Part shown: positions 1-10,854 of the stretch, piece after piece | How the letters are laid out: each line of letters begins with the position of its first letter | Position numbering within the stretch: the stretch's first letter is position 1 | From: Salmonella enterica subsp. arizonae | GTDB taxonomy: Bacteria; Pseudomonadota; Gammaproteobacteria; Enterobacterales; Enterobacteriaceae | DNA length: 64,000 nucleotides | Assembly (NCBI RefSeq): GCF_008692845.1 | Contig: NZ_VXJW01000003.1 | Span: 62,001-126,000 of the forward strand | Direction: 5' to 3' | Program-made: the position numbers and the translations under genes | The notes under the pieces: model-generated | What the model was told of the DNA's origin: nothing | What the model saw: only the letters and a program-made list of their open reading frames with translations | Database searches by the model: none

Positions 1-230
1 AAACCGATGTTGAAGTTACCTACAGACATCCACGTCCACAGCGGCTGGCTGAACGCCTGTTTACCATTGGCGAAAAAGTCCATCCCGACAAACGCCGTCA
101 CCAGCGCCGCCAGACCAACAGATCCCACGCCGATAGTCGCGGAGAGATTTTCCGACCAGCGTCCACGAGAGAACGCCAGCAGGACGAAGCCAATCAATGG
201 CAGAATAATGGTTAAGGCAAGCATGTTCAT
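1..230 (-). CDS. nuoL: NADH-quinone oxidoreductase subunit L (5' part, runs off window)
   Basis: This is the N-terminal 76 codons of NuoL, the large proton-pumping antiporter-like membrane subunit of complex I, which ends the membrane arm. The reading frame starts at the ATG ending at 230 (Met-Asn-Met-Leu) and is cut by the window edge. The visible part holds a first hydrophobic helix, then an Arg/Trp-containing loop and the start of a second helix. The start overlaps the nuoK stop by 4 bp, so the two are translationally coupled. The full protein is about 613 residues in E. coli. Confidence 0.93.
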
Positions 231-529
231 CCACGCATCTCACTTACTGAATCGATGTTCAGGTTCTGGCGACGGCGATGGAGTTGCAGCAACAGCGCAA
301 GTCCAATACTCGCTTCCGCAGCCGCAAGGCTGATGGCGAGAATGTACATCACCTGACCATCGGTCTGGCCCCAGTAGCTCCCGGCGACCACAAAGGCCAG
401 CGCGGAGGCGTTAATCATGATTTCCAGCCCGATCAGCATAAACAACAGATTGCGGCGGATAACCAGACCGGTTAAACCCAGGACGAATAAAATCGCAGCG
501 AGGATCAGTCCATGTTGTAAAGGGATCAT
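227..529 (-). CDS. nuoK: NADH-quinone oxidoreductase subunit K
   Basis: NuoK is the small MrpC-like membrane subunit of complex I. It is 100 residues, the usual length, and almost wholly hydrophobic with three predicted transmembrane helices. Two buried glutamates in the second and third helices are expected for proton transfer (a Glu is seen in the IGLEIMINA stretch, another in [10 protein letters not shown]). It overlaps nuoJ upstream by 4 bp and nuoL downstream by 4 bp, typical of the nuo operon. Confidence 0.97.
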
Positions 530-1080
530 GCGCGCTCCTCCGTTTTTCTTTTCGCGCGGTCATCGGCGCGGTTGCTTAGCACTTCGCCCGCACGCTCTTC
601 ACGACCGACGTGGAACGCCACCACCAGGCCTGCCAGCAGCAGCATCGACGCCAGTTCGACCGCCAGAACATAAGGCCCGAACAGCGTAATGCCCACCGCT
701 TTCGCGCTGATCGACGTACCGTCGATACCTTGGTCGTTGACGCCCAGAATAGCGTACACAATGACCGCCAGCATAATGGCCGACAAAAGCGCCGGGCCAA
801 TCCACACCTGCGGTTTCAGCCACTGGCGTTCCTGTTCGATTTCGCTGCCGCCGAGGTTGAGCATCATCACCACGAACACAAACAGCACCATGATGGCGCC
901 TGCGTAGACGATAATTTCCAGCGCACCGGCAAAATAAGCGCCCAGCGAAAAGAACACCCCGGAAATCGCCAGTAGCGATATCACCAGATACAACAGCGCG
1001 TGTACCGGATTGGTATGGGTGATCACTCGCAGGGTCGCGAGGATGGCTATCAGGCCACAGATATAAAAAGCGAATTCCAT
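526..1080 (-). CDS. nuoJ: NADH-quinone oxidoreductase subunit J
   Basis: NuoJ is an integral membrane subunit of complex I (ND6 counterpart) that links the quinone site to the antiporter-like subunits. The protein has 184 residues, the normal length, with about five hydrophobic helices in the first 165 residues and a charged cytoplasmic tail rich in Arg, Glu and Lys. The conserved glycine-rich third helix region ([16 protein letters not shown]) is present. The gene starts 10 bp after the nuoI stop and overlaps nuoK by 4 bp. Confidence 0.97.
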
Positions 1081-1090
1081 TGCCCTCTCC

Positions 1091-1633
1091 TTACGGTAAC
1101 AGGCTCTTGACGTCGATAGGCTTGGCTTCGTTCTCTGCTTCGCCTTTATCTTTGCCGTCGATTGCCATACCCGCCATCCGGTAGAAGTTATATTCCGGGT
1201 ATTTGCCCGGACCGGAAATCAGCAGATCCTCTTTTTCGTACACCAGATCCTGACGTTTGTATTCGCCCAGTTCGAAGTCCGGGGTCAACTGAATCGCCGT
1301 GGTCGGGCACGCTTCTTCGCACAGGCCGCAGAAGATGCAGCGTGAGAAGTTAATGCGGAAAAATTCCGGATACCAGCGGCCATCTTTGGTCTCCGCTTTT
1401 TGCAGAGAGATACAGCCTACCGGACAGGCTACCGCACACAGGTTACAGGCAACGCAGCGCTCTTCACCGTCCGGGTCGCGCGTGAGCACGATACGGCCAC
1501 GGTAACGGGGCGGTAAATAGACCGGCTCTTCCGGATACATCCGCGTTTCGCGTTTGGCGAACGCATGCAGGCCGATCATCCAGATACTGCGTACCTGAGT
1601 GCCGAAACCTACTAATAATTCTTTTAAGGTCAT
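1091..1633 (-). CDS. nuoI: NADH-quinone oxidoreductase subunit I (two 4Fe-4S ferredoxin)
   Basis: NuoI carries clusters N6a and N6b of complex I, passing electrons from NuoG towards NuoB. Two CxxCxxCxxxCP motifs are seen, at Cys60/63/66/70 and Cys99/102/105/109. An N-terminal amphipathic stretch (about residues 5-30) contacts the membrane. The 180-residue start at 1633 (MTLKELL) is chosen because it matches the family length; an in-frame start 10 codons upstream would begin inside the 14-bp gap and the end of nuoH. Confidence 0.96.
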
Positions 1634-1647
1634 GGTCTTTGTGTCCC

Positions 1648-2625
1648 TTATTGCGCCTGCCACAGAATGACAGCCGCCGTTACCAGCAAGTTGATGAGCG
1701 TCAGCGGCAGGCAGACTTTCCAGCCGAAGGACATTACCTGGTCATAACGCGGACGCGGTAACGACGCACGAATCAAAATGAACATCATCATGAAGAACGC
1801 GGTTTTCAGCGCGAACCAGACGAATGGCGGTAAGAACGGGCCATGCCAGCCCCCAAAGAACAGCGTTACCATCAGCGCGGAAACGGTGACGATGCCGATG
1901 TACTCCCCCACGAAGAACAGACCGAATTTCATACCGGAATATTCGATGTGGTAACCGTCCGCCAGTTCCTGCTCGGCTTCCGGCTGGTCAAACGGGTGAC
2001 GGTGACAGACCGCTACGCCCGCGATGGCGAAAGTAACAAACCCAAAGAATTGCGGAATCACGTTCCACAGATGCGCCTGGTTATTGACGATATCGGTCAT
2101 ATTAAATGAACCGGCCTGCGCCACCACGCCCATCAGGGAAAGACCAAGGAACACTTCGTAGCTCACCGTCTGGGCAGACGCGCGCATCGCGCCCAGCAGC
2201 GAGTATTTGTTGTTGCTCGACCAACCGGCGAATAGCACCGCGTAAACCGCCAGACCGGCCATCATCAGGAAGAACAAAATCCCGATGTTTAAATCGGCCA
2301 CCACCCAATTAGGGCTAACCGGCACAATGGCGAAGGAGAGCAGCAGCGAAGTAAACGCGATCATCGGCGCCAGGGTAAAGATGACGCGATCCGAGAATTT
2401 CGGCACCCAGTCTTCTTTAAAGAACATCTTGATCATGTCCGCGACTAACTGGAGCGAACCGCCCCAGCCAACGCGGTTTGGTCCATAACGGTTCTGGAAC
2501 AGACCCAGCAGACGACGTTCGCCAAAGCTCATGAATGCCCCGCAGGTGACGACCACCAGCAGAATCACGACCGCTTTGAGAATGCTCAGCAGGATCTCAA
2601 TCAGATCCGGTGTAATCCAACTCAT
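1648..2625 (-). CDS. nuoH: NADH-quinone oxidoreductase subunit H
   Basis: NuoH (ND1 counterpart) forms the quinone-binding chamber at the junction of the peripheral and membrane arms. It is 325 residues with about eight transmembrane helices. The acidic loop with the conserved [11 protein letters not shown] stretch near residues 214-224, typical of the quinone-site funnel, is intact, as is the [13 protein letters not shown] motif near residue 34. The start overlaps the end of nuoG by 4 bp. Confidence 0.97.
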
Positions 2626-5348
2626 TGTTGCGCCTCCCGCAGATCCTCAAGACGCGCGCCAGCCAGAACCGGCGCGATGCCAGGCATACCCATCGGCAGC
2701 CCTACCTGCCCTGCCGCTAATCCTTCAGAGATTTCAACCGGCAGCGTCACCGTATTGCCATCGTAGCTAAAGGAGACGCGCGTCCCGGCATTGACCCCCA
2801 ACTTCGCGGCATCCACCGGGTTGAGTTTGATATACGGCTGCGGCATACGGCTCTGGAAGACCGGAGAACGCTGAGACAATTCGTCGCTGCCAAACAGGTG
2901 GTAGTACGGCGCAACACGCCAGTGTCCGTCCTGCGCCTGGAAGCTTGCCGGAACGGTAGTGAAATAATCCAGACCGCCCTCAGTGGCTTCAATCAGACGC
3001 ACGCCTGGATCGCCGTGACGCAGTTTGCCGCCCACTTCATCCTGGAATTTGTTCCACGCCTGCGGAGAGTTCCAGCCTGGCGCCCAGGCGAACGGAATTT
3101 CAGAACGCGGAGCGGTCGGTTGGTTATTCCCTTCCATGGAGAAGGCGAACATGGTGTCTTTATCCTGCGGCTGACGCGGTTCGTGCACGCTGATGTTGGC
3201 GCGCATGGCGGTGCGTCCGCTGTAACGGTGCGGTTCACGCGCCAGCTTCTGCCCACGAATGCGGAAAGACGCATCCGGCGCGGCGTCTTTAATGCCGGCA
3301 AATTGCGGCATGGCGGCAATGACCGCGTCGATCACGTGGTCAAGCTGCGTCCAGTCCACTTCGCGGTTTTCGACGGTGCTGTGCAGCGAATGCAGCCAGC
3401 GCCAGCTTTCCAGCATAATCGTCTTGTTATCGTAGTAGGCCGGATCATAAACCTGGAAGAAGCGCTGCGCGCGGCCTTCGTTGTTGATGACCGTACCATC
3501 GCTTTCGGCGAAGCTTGCCGCGGAAAGCACCAGATGCGCGTTTTCCATAATCGCCGTGCGCTGATGGTCAACCACCATCACCAGCGGCGCTTTGGCGAGC
3601 GCGGCGTTCACGCGCGTAGCGCTTGCATGACGGTGGAGATCGTTTTCCAGCACCACCACCGCGTCCGCACTGCCGGTTTCCAGCTCGCTCAGCGCATCGT
3701 CAAGCGAACCGCCGCCCATCATACCCAGCCCCATGCTGTTCACGGAACGGGCAATCATAGTAATACCGACGTCGGCGCCACGGCCTTTCAGCGCTTTCGC
3801 CACGTTGGCGGCCGCCTGAATCACCTCACTGCTACCGGCGTTAGTGCCGGAGATAATCAGCGGTTTTTTCGCGCCAAGAAGCGCCTGCACAATGACATCA
3901 ATTTTGTTTTGCAGATCGCCGCTGATGCCGTCGACCGCAGGCGCTGTATTGTCCAGCGCATGAGCAATCGCAAAGCCCAGGCGCGCCTGATCTTCCACCG
4001 GCGCGCGGTAGGTCCACGCGGCGATGTCGTCCAGGCGGGTGCTGTCGACGTTACTGACAAACAGCGGATGCTTCGCACGCTGGCCAATGTTAAGGATTGC
4101 CGCAATCTGCCAGTCGGCCACTTTCTGCGCCGCCGCCATTTCACGCGCTTTACCTTTCACCGCCTGGCGTACCGCCAGCGCAACGCGCGCGCCAGTCTGA
4201 GTAACGTCTTCGCCCAATACCAGTACCGCGTCATAAGATTCGATTTCACGCAGCGCTGGCGTGTAAATTCCGCCTTCACGCAGCACTTTCAACGCCAGTT
4301 GCAGACGTTCCTGCTCGCCCTGGGCGATACCGGTGTAGAAGTTTTCCGCGCCGACCAGCTCGCGCAACGCAAAGTTGCTCTCAATGCTGGCGCGTGGCGA
4401 ACCGATACCGATCACTTTCTTCGACTGGCGCAGAATATCCGCCGCGCCCTGCATCGCCTGCTCAGCGTTGAGAGTAATAAAGTCATCGCCACGACGCTGA
4501 ACCGGCTGACGCGGACGGTCTTTCAGGTTCACGTAGCCGTAGCCAAAACGACCTCGGTCGCAGAGGAAGTAGTGGTTAACGGTGCCGTTGTAACGGTTTT
4601 CGATGCGGCGCAGTTCGCCATAGCGCTCGCCCGGGCTGATGTTACAGCCGATGGAGCACTGCTGGCAGATGCTTGGCGCAAACTGCATGTCCCATTTACG
4701 GTTATAACGCTCGGAGTGCGTTTTATCCGTAAAGACGCCAGTCGGGCAGATTTCCACCAGGTTGCCGGAGAATTCGCTCTCAAGCACTCCGTCCTCCGGG
4801 CGACCGAAATAGACGTTGTCGTGCGCGCCATAGACGCCCAGATCCGTGCCGTCGGCATAATCTTTGTAGTAACGCACGCAACGGTAGCAGGCGATGCAGC
4901 GGTTCATCTCATGAGAGATGAACGGCCCCAGGTCCTGGTTACGGTGGGTACGTTTGGTGAAACGGTAGCGACGGAAGCTGTGACCCGTCATGACGGTCAT
5001 ATCCTGAAGGTGGCAGTTACCGCCTTCTTCACAGACCGGACAGTCGTGCGGGTGGTTAGTCATCAGCCACTCCACCACGCTTTCACGGAACTGTTTCGCT
5101 TCTTCGTCGTCAATAGAGATAAAGGTACCGTCGGTGGCCGGCGTCATACAGGACATCACCAGGCGACCACGCGTATCTTCCGCGTTTTGGTATTGCTTCA
5201 CCGCACACTGGCGGCAAGCACCGACGCTTCCCAGCGCCGGGTGCCAGCAAAAATACGGAATATCAAGGCCGAGGGACAGACATGCCTGTAGCAGATTGTC
5301 CGCGCCGTTGACCTCGTATTCTTTGCCGTCTACATGAATCGTAGCCAT
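2622..5348 (-). CDS. nuoG: NADH-quinone oxidoreductase subunit G
   Basis: NuoG is the 908-residue iron-sulfur subunit of the peripheral arm. Seen in order: a 2Fe-2S ferredoxin domain with Cys34, Cys45, Cys48 and Cys67; a His/Cys motif ([12 protein letters not shown]) for N5; a ferredoxin-like pair (CIACYRC and EICPTG) for N4; then a CxxCxxxC motif and a later Cys for cluster N7; and a long molybdopterin-oxidoreductase-like C-terminal domain without cofactor function. Two ATGs are possible, two codons apart. The inner one (5348) is preferred because a GGAAG ribosome site lies 7 bases before it but only one base before the outer one. A very long antisense frame crosses this gene but is a codon-bias shadow. 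Confidence 0.96.
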   Translation of the reverse strand: MATIHVDGKEYEVNGADNLLQACLSLGLDIPYFCWHPALGSVGACRQCAVKQYQNAEDTRGRLVMSCMTPATDGTFISIDDEEAKQFRESVVEWLMTNHPHDCPVCEEGGNCHLQDMTVMTGHSFRRYRFTKRTHRNQDLGPFISHEMNRCIACYRCVRYYKDYADGTDLGVYGAHDNVYFGRPEDGVLESEFSGNLVEICPTGVFTDKTHSERYNRKWDMQFAPSICQQCSIGCNISPGERYGELRRIENRYNGTVNHYFLCDRGRFGYGYVNLKDRPRQPVQRRGDDFITLNAEQAMQGAADILRQSKKVIGIGSPRASIESNFALRELVGAENFYTGIAQGEQERLQLALKVLREGGIYTPALREIESYDAVLVLGEDVTQTGARVALAVRQAVKGKAREMAAAQKVADWQIAAILNIGQRAKHPLFVSNVDSTRLDDIAAWTYRAPVEDQARLGFAIAHALDNTAPAVDGISGDLQNKIDVIVQALLGAKKPLIISGTNAGSSEVIQAAANVAKALKGRGADVGITMIARSVNSMGLGMMGGGSLDDALSELETGSADAVVVLENDLHRHASATRVNAALAKAPLVMVVDHQRTAIMENAHLVLSAASFAESDGTVINNEGRAQRFFQVYDPAYYDNKTIMLESWRWLHSLHSTVENREVDWTQLDHVIDAVIAAMPQFAGIKDAAPDASFRIRGQKLAREPHRYSGRTAMRANISVHEPRQPQDKDTMFAFSMEGNNQPTAPRSEIPFAWAPGWNSPQAWNKFQDEVGGKLRHGDPGVRLIEATEGGLDYFTTVPASFQAQDGHWRVAPYYHLFGSDELSQRSPVFQSRMPQPYIKLNPVDAAKLGVNAGTRVSFSYDGNTVTLPVEISEGLAAGQVGLPMGMPGIAPVLAGARLEDLREAQQ

Positions 5349-5378
5349 TAGCATGCTTCCAAATTAAAAATCGTTAAC

Positions 5379-6716
5379 TCACCAGCGCTCTTTGAGCAGG
5401 TTCGGCTGAATACCATTGATTAAATGGGTATTGCTGAACGGCTGCTTGATGCCAGCTTCGAATTCTTCGCGGAAATACTTAATTGCGCTTTGCAGTGGCT
5501 CAACCGCGCCCGGCGCGTGCGCGCAGAAGGTTTTACCCGGACCGAGGAAACGACACAGTTGCTCAAGCGTCTCGATATCTCCCGGCTGGCCTTCGCCGCG
5601 CTCCAGCGCGCGCAGAATTTTCACGCTCCACGGTAGACCATCGCGGCATGGCGTACACCAACCGCAGGACTCGCGGGCGAAAAACTCTTCCAGGTTACGC
5701 ACCAGCGATACCATGCCGATTTCGTGATCTACCGCCATCGCCAGCGCTGTCCCCAGACGACTCCCCGCTTTACCGATGCTTTCGAACTCCATCGGCAGGT
5801 CGAGGTGCGCTTCGGTCAGAAAGTCAGTACCCGCCCCGCCCGGTTGCCAGGCTTTGAATTTCAGGCCATCGCGCATCCCCCCCGCGTAATCTTCGAGGAT
5901 CTCGCGCGCGGTGGTGCCGAACGGCAACTCCCAGAGGCCCGGATTTTTCACGCGGCCCGAAAAGCCCATCAGCTTAGTACCGGCGTCTTTACTTTTTGAA
6001 ATGTTCTGGTACCACTCCACGCCGTTGGCAAGGATCGCCGGGACGTTGCACAACGTTTCGACGTTGTTCACGCAGGTCGGCTTGCCCCATACGCCGGAGG
6101 TCGCCGGGAACGGCGGCTTGGAGCGCGGGTTAGCACGGCGCCCTTCCAGGGAGTTAATTAGCGCGGTCTCTTCACCGCAGATGTAACGCCCTGCCCCAGT
6201 GTGGACAAACAGTTCGAAGTCAAACCCGGTGCCCATGATGTTTTTGCCAAGCAGGCCGGCTTCGGTCGCTTCGGCAATCGCGCGGCGCAGATGCACAGCC
6301 GCTTCGATATATTCGCCGCGCAGGAAGATGTAGCCACGATATGCTTTCAGCGCAAACGCGGAGATTAGCATCCCTTCCACCAGCAGGTGCGGCAGTTGCT
6401 CCATCAGCAAACGGTCTTTATAAGTACCCGGCTCCATTTCATCAGCGTTACACAGCAGGTAACGGATGTTCATGGATTCATCTTTCGGCATCAGACTCCA
6501 CTTAAGACCGGTGGAAAAGCCCGCGCCGCCGCGCCCTTTCAGACCGGCGTCTTTTACCTGACTGACGATTTCATCCGGGGAGAGCCCGGTCAGAGCCTTA
6601 CGCGCGCCTTCGTAACCGTTTTTGCTACGGTATTCGTCCAGCCAGACCGGCTGTTTGTCATCGCGCAGACGCCAGGTCAGCGGATGGGTTTCGGGAGTAC
6701 GGATAACGTTTTTCAT
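5379..6716 (-). CDS. nuoF: NADH-quinone oxidoreductase subunit F (NADH/FMN binding)
   Basis: NuoF oxidises NADH with FMN and holds cluster N3. It is 445 residues. A glycine-rich NADH/FMN site ([13 protein letters not shown], about residue 60) and the [12 protein letters not shown] motif near residue 350 with a distal Cys for the 4Fe-4S cluster are seen. The start overlaps nuoE by 4 bp and there is a 30-bp gap to nuoG. With NuoE and NuoG it makes the electron-input module. Confidence 0.97.
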   Translation of the reverse strand: MKNVIRTPETHPLTWRLRDDKQPVWLDEYRSKNGYEGARKALTGLSPDEIVSQVKDAGLKGRGGAGFSTGLKWSLMPKDESMNIRYLLCNADEMEPGTYKDRLLMEQLPHLLVEGMLISAFALKAYRGYIFLRGEYIEAAVHLRRAIAEATEAGLLGKNIMGTGFDFELFVHTGAGRYICGEETALINSLEGRRANPRSKPPFPATSGVWGKPTCVNNVETLCNVPAILANGVEWYQNISKSKDAGTKLMGFSGRVKNPGLWELPFGTTAREILEDYAGGMRDGLKFKAWQPGGAGTDFLTEAHLDLPMEFESIGKAGSRLGTALAMAVDHEIGMVSLVRNLEEFFARESCGWCTPCRDGLPWSVKILRALERGEGQPGDIETLEQLCRFLGPGKTFCAHAPGAVEPLQSAIKYFREEFEAGIKQPFSNTHLINGIQPNLLKERW

Positions 6717-7213
6717 TTATACCGCTCCAGTAGTTCAGGAATAGCTTCCGGGGTCAGATGGCTGTGAGTATCCTCATCAATCATCATGTTCGGCCCTTTA
6801 TCGCAATTCCCCAGGCAGCAGGTCGGCAGCAGCGTAAAGCGACCATCAAAGGTTGTCTGCCCCGGTTTGATGTTGAGATTTTTTTCCAGCGCGGCCTGAA
6901 TCCCCTGATAGCCGGTGATATGGCACACCACGCTGTCGCAGTAGCGAATCACGTGGCGACCGACCGGCTGACGGAAGATCTGGCTGTAGAATGTGGCGAC
7001 GCCTTCGACGTCGCTCGCCGGAATACCCAGCACATCGGCAATAGCGTAGATCGCGCCATCCGGCACCCAGCCACGCTGCTTTTGAACGATTTTCAGCGCT
7101 TCAATGGACGCCGCACGCGGGTCTTCGTAGTGGTGCTTCTCGTGCTCTATCGCTTCACGCTCTGCCGCACTCAGCTCAAAAGCCTCGGTTTGTGGTTGTT
7201 GATTCTCGTGCAT
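6713..7213 (-). CDS. nuoE: NADH-quinone oxidoreductase subunit E (2Fe-2S)
   Basis: NuoE carries the 2Fe-2S cluster N1a in the input module of complex I. The protein has 166 residues with a thioredoxin-like C-terminal half. The cluster ligands are Cys92 and Cys97 followed by Cys133 and Cys137 (an extra Cys at 132 is next to the third ligand). The N-terminal 35 residues are acidic and polar. It starts 2 bp after nuoC ends and overlaps nuoF by 4 bp. Confidence 0.97.
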   Translation of the reverse strand: MHENQQPQTEAFELSAAEREAIEHEKHHYEDPRAASIEALKIVQKQRGWVPDGAIYAIADVLGIPASDVEGVATFYSQIFRQPVGRHVIRYCDSVVCHITGYQGIQAALEKNLNIKPGQTTFDGRFTLLPTCCLGNCDKGPNMMIDEDTHSHLTPEAIPELLERYK

Positions 7214-7215
7214 AA

Positions 7216-9018
7216 TTAGCGGTCCACATCTGACATAACAAAATCGATACTACCCAGATAGACAATCAGGTCAGAGACCAAGCTGCCGCGAATCGCCGAG
7301 GGAATCTGCTGCAGGTGCGCAAAGCTCGGCGTGCGCACGCGGGTACGGTAGCTCATTGTGCTGCCGTCGCTGGTCAGGTAGTAGCTGTTGATTCCCTTAG
7401 TCGCTTCCACCATCTGGAACGACTCCTGCGCCGGCATGACCGGGCCCCAGGAGACCTGCAAGAAGTGGGTGATCAGGGTTTCGATATGTTGCAGCGTGCG
7501 TTCTTTCGGCGGCGGCGTGGTCAGCGGATGATCCGCTTTGAACGGGCCTTCCGGCATGTTGTCGAGGCACTGCTGAAGAATACGCAGGCTCTGACGCAGC
7601 TCTTCCACTTTCAGCATCACGCGGGTATAGCAGTCGGAAACGCCGCCGCCCACCGGCACTTCAAAATCGAAGTTTTCATAGCCAGAGTACGGACGCCATT
7701 TACGCACGTCGAAGTCGATGCCGGTGGCGCGCAGCCCCGCGCCGGTGGTGCCCCACTCCAGCGCCTCTTTCGCACCGTAAGCGGCAACGCCCTGTGAACG
7801 CCCTTTCAGAATGGTGTTGCGCAGCGCGGCTTTCTCATAAGAATCCAGACGCTTCGGCATCCACTCAAGGAATTCACGCAGCAGACGCTCCCAGCCGCGC
7901 GGCAGGTCGTGCGCGACGCCGCCGATACGGAACCAGGCAGGGTGCATACGGAAACCGGTAATCGCCTCCACCAGATCGTAGATTTTCTGGCGGTCGGTAA
8001 AGGCAAAGAACACCGGCGTCATCGCACCGACATCCTGAATAAAGGTTGAGATGTACAACAGATGGCTGTTGATGCGGAATAGCTCAGAAAGCATGACGCG
8101 AATAACGTTAACGCGATCCGGCACGGTGATGCCCGCCAGTTTTTCCACCGCCAGCACGTAAGGCATTTCGTTCACGCAGCCGCCGAGGTACTCAATACGG
8201 TCGGTGTACGGAATGTAGCTGTGCCAGGACTGGCGTTCGCCCATTTTCTCGGCGCCACGGTGGTGGTAGCCGATATCCGGCACACAGTCGACGATCTCTT
8301 CACCATCGAGCTGAAGGATAATACGGAACGCGCCGTGCGCAGACGGGTGGTTCGGGCCGAGGTTGAGGAACATAAAGTCCTCGTTGTCAGTCCCGCGCTT
8401 CATGCCCCAGTCTTCCGGCTTAAAGGTCAGCGCTTCCATCTCCAGGTCCTGCTTGGCTTTGGTCAGCTCAAACGGGTCGAATTCGGTCGCGCGCGCCGGA
8501 TAATCTTTACGCAGCGGATGGCCTTCCCAGGTTTGCGGCATCATAATGCGCGTCAGGTGCGGGTGGCCTTCGATGTCAATACCAAACATCTCCCAGGTCT
8601 CACGCTCATACCAGTTGGCGTTAGGGAAAAGTTTGGTGAAGGTCGGCACGCGCAGGTCGTTTTCAGACAACGCCACCTTGAGCATGATATCGCGATTACG
8701 CTCAATGGAAATCAGGTGGTAGAAAACGGAAAAATCCGCGGCGGGTAACCCGTCACGGTGCGTACGCAGGCGTTCATCCATGCCGTGTAAGTCAAACAGC
8801 ATGACGTAAGGTTTCGGCAGTTTCTTTAAGAAATCGCCAACTTCCAGTAATTGTTCACGCTTGACCCAAACAACGGGGACGCCAGTGCGGGTCGCCTGAA
8901 CGGTAAAGGCATCCGGCCCAAAACGGTTGCGCAGTTCGCCGATGACCGGATCATCAAGATGATCGCGGGTACTCCATGCAGCGTCTTGCGCGGTTAAGTC
9001 GGTCATATTGTTCACCAT
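7216..9018 (-). CDS. nuoC: NADH-quinone oxidoreductase fused subunits C and D
   Basis: This is the fused NuoCD protein of enterobacteria, 600 residues: a 30-kDa subunit domain (about 1-190) followed by a 49-kDa subunit domain (about 210-600) that lines the quinone pocket. The [12 protein letters not shown] motif near residue 220 and the [11 protein letters not shown] motif are the 49-kDa signatures, and the C-terminus ends in the conserved VMSDVDR. The start at 9018 (MVNNM) is used; an ATG four codons inside is also possible with a GGTGA site before it. A 90-bp gap, the longest in the operon, separates it from nuoB. Confidence 0.96.
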   Translation of the reverse strand: MVNNMTDLTAQDAAWSTRDHLDDPVIGELRNRFGPDAFTVQATRTGVPVVWVKREQLLEVGDFLKKLPKPYVMLFDLHGMDERLRTHRDGLPAADFSVFYHLISIERNRDIMLKVALSENDLRVPTFTKLFPNANWYERETWEMFGIDIEGHPHLTRIMMPQTWEGHPLRKDYPARATEFDPFELTKAKQDLEMEALTFKPEDWGMKRGTDNEDFMFLNLGPNHPSAHGAFRIILQLDGEEIVDCVPDIGYHHRGAEKMGERQSWHSYIPYTDRIEYLGGCVNEMPYVLAVEKLAGITVPDRVNVIRVMLSELFRINSHLLYISTFIQDVGAMTPVFFAFTDRQKIYDLVEAITGFRMHPAWFRIGGVAHDLPRGWERLLREFLEWMPKRLDSYEKAALRNTILKGRSQGVAAYGAKEALEWGTTGAGLRATGIDFDVRKWRPYSGYENFDFEVPVGGGVSDCYTRVMLKVEELRQSLRILQQCLDNMPEGPFKADHPLTTPPPKERTLQHIETLITHFLQVSWGPVMPAQESFQMVEATKGINSYYLTSDGSTMSYRTRVRTPSFAHLQQIPSAIRGSLVSDLIVYLGSIDFVMSDVDR

Positions 9019-9108
9019 TGCAAATGGTCCGTGGTGACTGTCGACAGGGCTTCGCTGGATTTATGTAGTGATAGGCGAAGTAAAGTGCCGCTGCCCGACA
9101 GGCGCAAA

Positions 9109-9771
9109 TTAAATCTCGTCCGGGGTACGCAGGTTCGTGACGGCAATACGCTCGCCGCGTTTACGTTCGCGTTCTGGCTGCATATTGGCGCGATACACGC
9201 CCTGATCGCCTACCACCCATGAGAGCGGACGGCGCTCTTTGCCAATTGATTCTTGCAGCAGCATCAACGCCTGCATATACGCTTCCGGACGCGGCGGACA
9301 GCCTGGGATATACACATCCACCGGAATAAATTTATCAACGCCCTGCACCACCGAATAAATATCGTACATGCCGCCGGAGTTGGCGCAGGCGCCCATAGAA
9401 ATTACCCATTTTGGCTCCAGCATCTGGTCATACAGACGCTGAATAACCGGCGCCATTTTGGTAAAGCAGGTACCGGCCACCACCATCAGGTCAGCCTGAC
9501 GTGGCGACGCACGCAGTACTTCCGCGCCGAAACGGGCGACGTCATGTACTGCGGTAAAAGAGGTCACCATCTCTACATAGCAGCAAGAAAGGCCGAAGTT
9601 GTAGGGCCAAATTGAGTTTTTACGGCCCCAGTTAACCATGTCATGCAGTTTGCCCATGAACACGTTTTTGTTAACTTCCTGCTCCAGGGGGTCGGTTACA
9701 ATCTCCTGTTTTTGCAGGGGGTAACGGTCATTCTCACCGTTAGGATCTATGCGGGTGAGCGTATAATCCAT
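9109..9771 (-). CDS. nuoB: NADH-quinone oxidoreductase subunit B (cluster N2)
   Basis: NuoB holds cluster N2, the last iron-sulfur centre before quinone. It is 220 residues. The ligands Cys63-Cys64 (tandem), Cys129 and Cys158 are all present, and the PGCPPRPEA motif is intact. It starts 15 bp after nuoA. The C-terminal 30 residues are basic, as in the E. coli protein. Confidence 0.97.
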   Translation of the reverse strand: MDYTLTRIDPNGENDRYPLQKQEIVTDPLEQEVNKNVFMGKLHDMVNWGRKNSIWPYNFGLSCCYVEMVTSFTAVHDVARFGAEVLRASPRQADLMVVAGTCFTKMAPVIQRLYDQMLEPKWVISMGACANSGGMYDIYSVVQGVDKFIPVDVYIPGCPPRPEAYMQALMLLQESIGKERRPLSWVVGDQGVYRANMQPERERKRGERIAVTNLRTPDEI

Positions 9772-9786
9772 CTTAATGCCTCGCGG

Positions 9787-10230
9787 TTAGCGTTGACGAT
9801 TAGCGATACTGTTCGTTTCCGGGTTCATACGCTCGCGGCGTGAACGCGCGGGCGTCCAGTCCAACGCGCCGATACGCGCCAGATAAACCAGACCAGCCAG
9901 TAACACAAAAATAAAAATTGCAGCTTCCACAAAGCCAACCCAGCCGCTTTCGCGGATAGAAGTTGACCATGCGAACAGATACAGCGCTTCAACGTCGAAG
10001 ATAACGAAGAACATGGCTACCAGGTAAAACTTGGCAGACAGGCGTAAGCGGGCGGTGCCGACCGAGTCGATACCTGATTCAAACGGAACGTTTTTGTGCC
10101 GCGCGCGCGCGCGACCGCCCAAAAACCAACCGCCAACCAGCATCAGGCAACACAGGCCAATGGCAACGATAAGAAAGATAGCGAATGCCCAGTGATGAGC
10201 GATGACTTCAGTGGATGTTGACATACTCAT
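9787..10230 (-). CDS. nuoA: NADH-quinone oxidoreductase subunit A
   Basis: NuoA (ND3 counterpart) is the first gene of the nuo operon, 147 residues with three transmembrane helices. The loop between helices 1 and 2 holds the conserved PFESGID motif that reaches towards the quinone site. An Arg/Ala-rich stretch precedes it and the tail is Arg-rich. The start (MSMSTSTE) is the usual one. The promoter region is upstream, at higher coordinates. Confidence 0.97.
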
Positions 10231-10413
10231 TGCTTACTCATCAAAAGTAGCGCCAATTTCTCTGCTCTTTACGGCAGATGGACACCACATCGATTCATGG
10301 GGAGGAATAAAAAACCCTACAATTACTGTGGAAAATGATAAAAACAGCTAATTGATGTGGTTTTTTACTCCTTTCTATAACCTTTTGTCAACTTTAACAA
10401 AAGTTCCTTCACG

Positions 10414-10427
10414 TTAATTTACATCAA
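10414..10427. promoter_or_regulatory. FNR-like box upstream of nuoA
   Basis: TTAAT-N4-ATCAA matches the FNR consensus TTGAT-N4-ATCAA at 9 of 10 positions. It lies about 190 bp upstream of the nuoA start. Anaerobic control of nuo by FNR is known in E. coli, but this exact assignment is inference. Confidence 0.4.
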
Positions 10428-10490
10428 TTCATTGTCATTAACACCAAATACCATCCTGGAGAAAAGGCCTACCCGACCAGGAGGAATTTT

Positions 10491-10559
10491 ATGTTGTTGA
10501 ATCGTGTCCGTTGTGAAGCAAAAGAGATAACACACACCTATTTTGACAGGAATTTGTGA
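10491..10559 (+). CDS. Candidate 22-residue small protein in the nuo-lrhA gap
   Basis: A short frame on the plus strand starts with ATG six bases after a near-perfect AGGAGG ribosome site (10479-10484) and ends with TGA after 22 codons. The product is polar, begins Met-Leu-Leu-Asn-Arg-Val and contains one Cys; there is no transmembrane helix. A weak hairpin (CTCCC/GGGAG, 10566-10582) followed by a T-rich run lies just after the stop. It would be antisense to the nuo leader. I do not recognise it; whether it is translated is unknown. No clear sigma-70 promoter was found upstream. Confidence 0.35.
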   Translation: MLLNRVRCEAKEITHTYFDRNL

Positions 10560-10774
10560 AGATGCCTCCCCCTAAATGGGAGTATTTTCTTGATCTGTGA
10601 CACGCTTTTGTTAATTCACCCCGCAAAACAGCAACAATTTCTCTAGTTTTTTAACATGCAAATTCATAGAATGGATGCTCTGGTTGTTTTTCACCCACAT
10701 TAAACAGCAATTCGTTACTGGCTGATTTACCGCGTCTTTTACAATTTGTGCGATTAAAATTATACAGATGGACG

Positions 10775-10822
10775 CAAAAAAAGAGCCGCTAAACGTTTTT
10801 TCATCGTCAGCGGCTCTTTTTT
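10775..10822 (-). terminator. Terminator of lrhA
   Basis: A strong hairpin with the stem AAAAAAGAGCCGCT (10777-10790) and its complement (10809-10822) around an 18-base loop. A and T runs flank both sides, so it could work in either direction; its place 33 bp after the lrhA stop points to lrhA. Confidence 0.8.
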
Positions 10823-10854
10823 ACATTTACGACTTAGCCCCTTTTCCTTGCAAG

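Larger units (their letters stand above)
10231..10767. promoter_or_regulatory. nuo operon upstream control region
   Basis: This 537-bp AT-rich stretch lies between nuoA (minus strand) and the terminator that ends lrhA. It should hold the nuo promoters, which in E. coli respond to ArcA, NarL, FNR and IHF; I cannot place a transcription start by eye. It contains one FNR-like box and a candidate small ORF on the plus strand, both listed separately. No long reading frame with a plausible ribosome site was seen otherwise. Confidence 0.6.

Noticed and set aside
2898-5291. A 797-codon open frame on the plus strand antisense to nuoG
   Set aside because: It mirrors the codon bias of nuoG, has Arg/His/Val-rich composition without any family motif, and nuoG is fully supported. 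Long antisense frames are common in such GC-rich genes.
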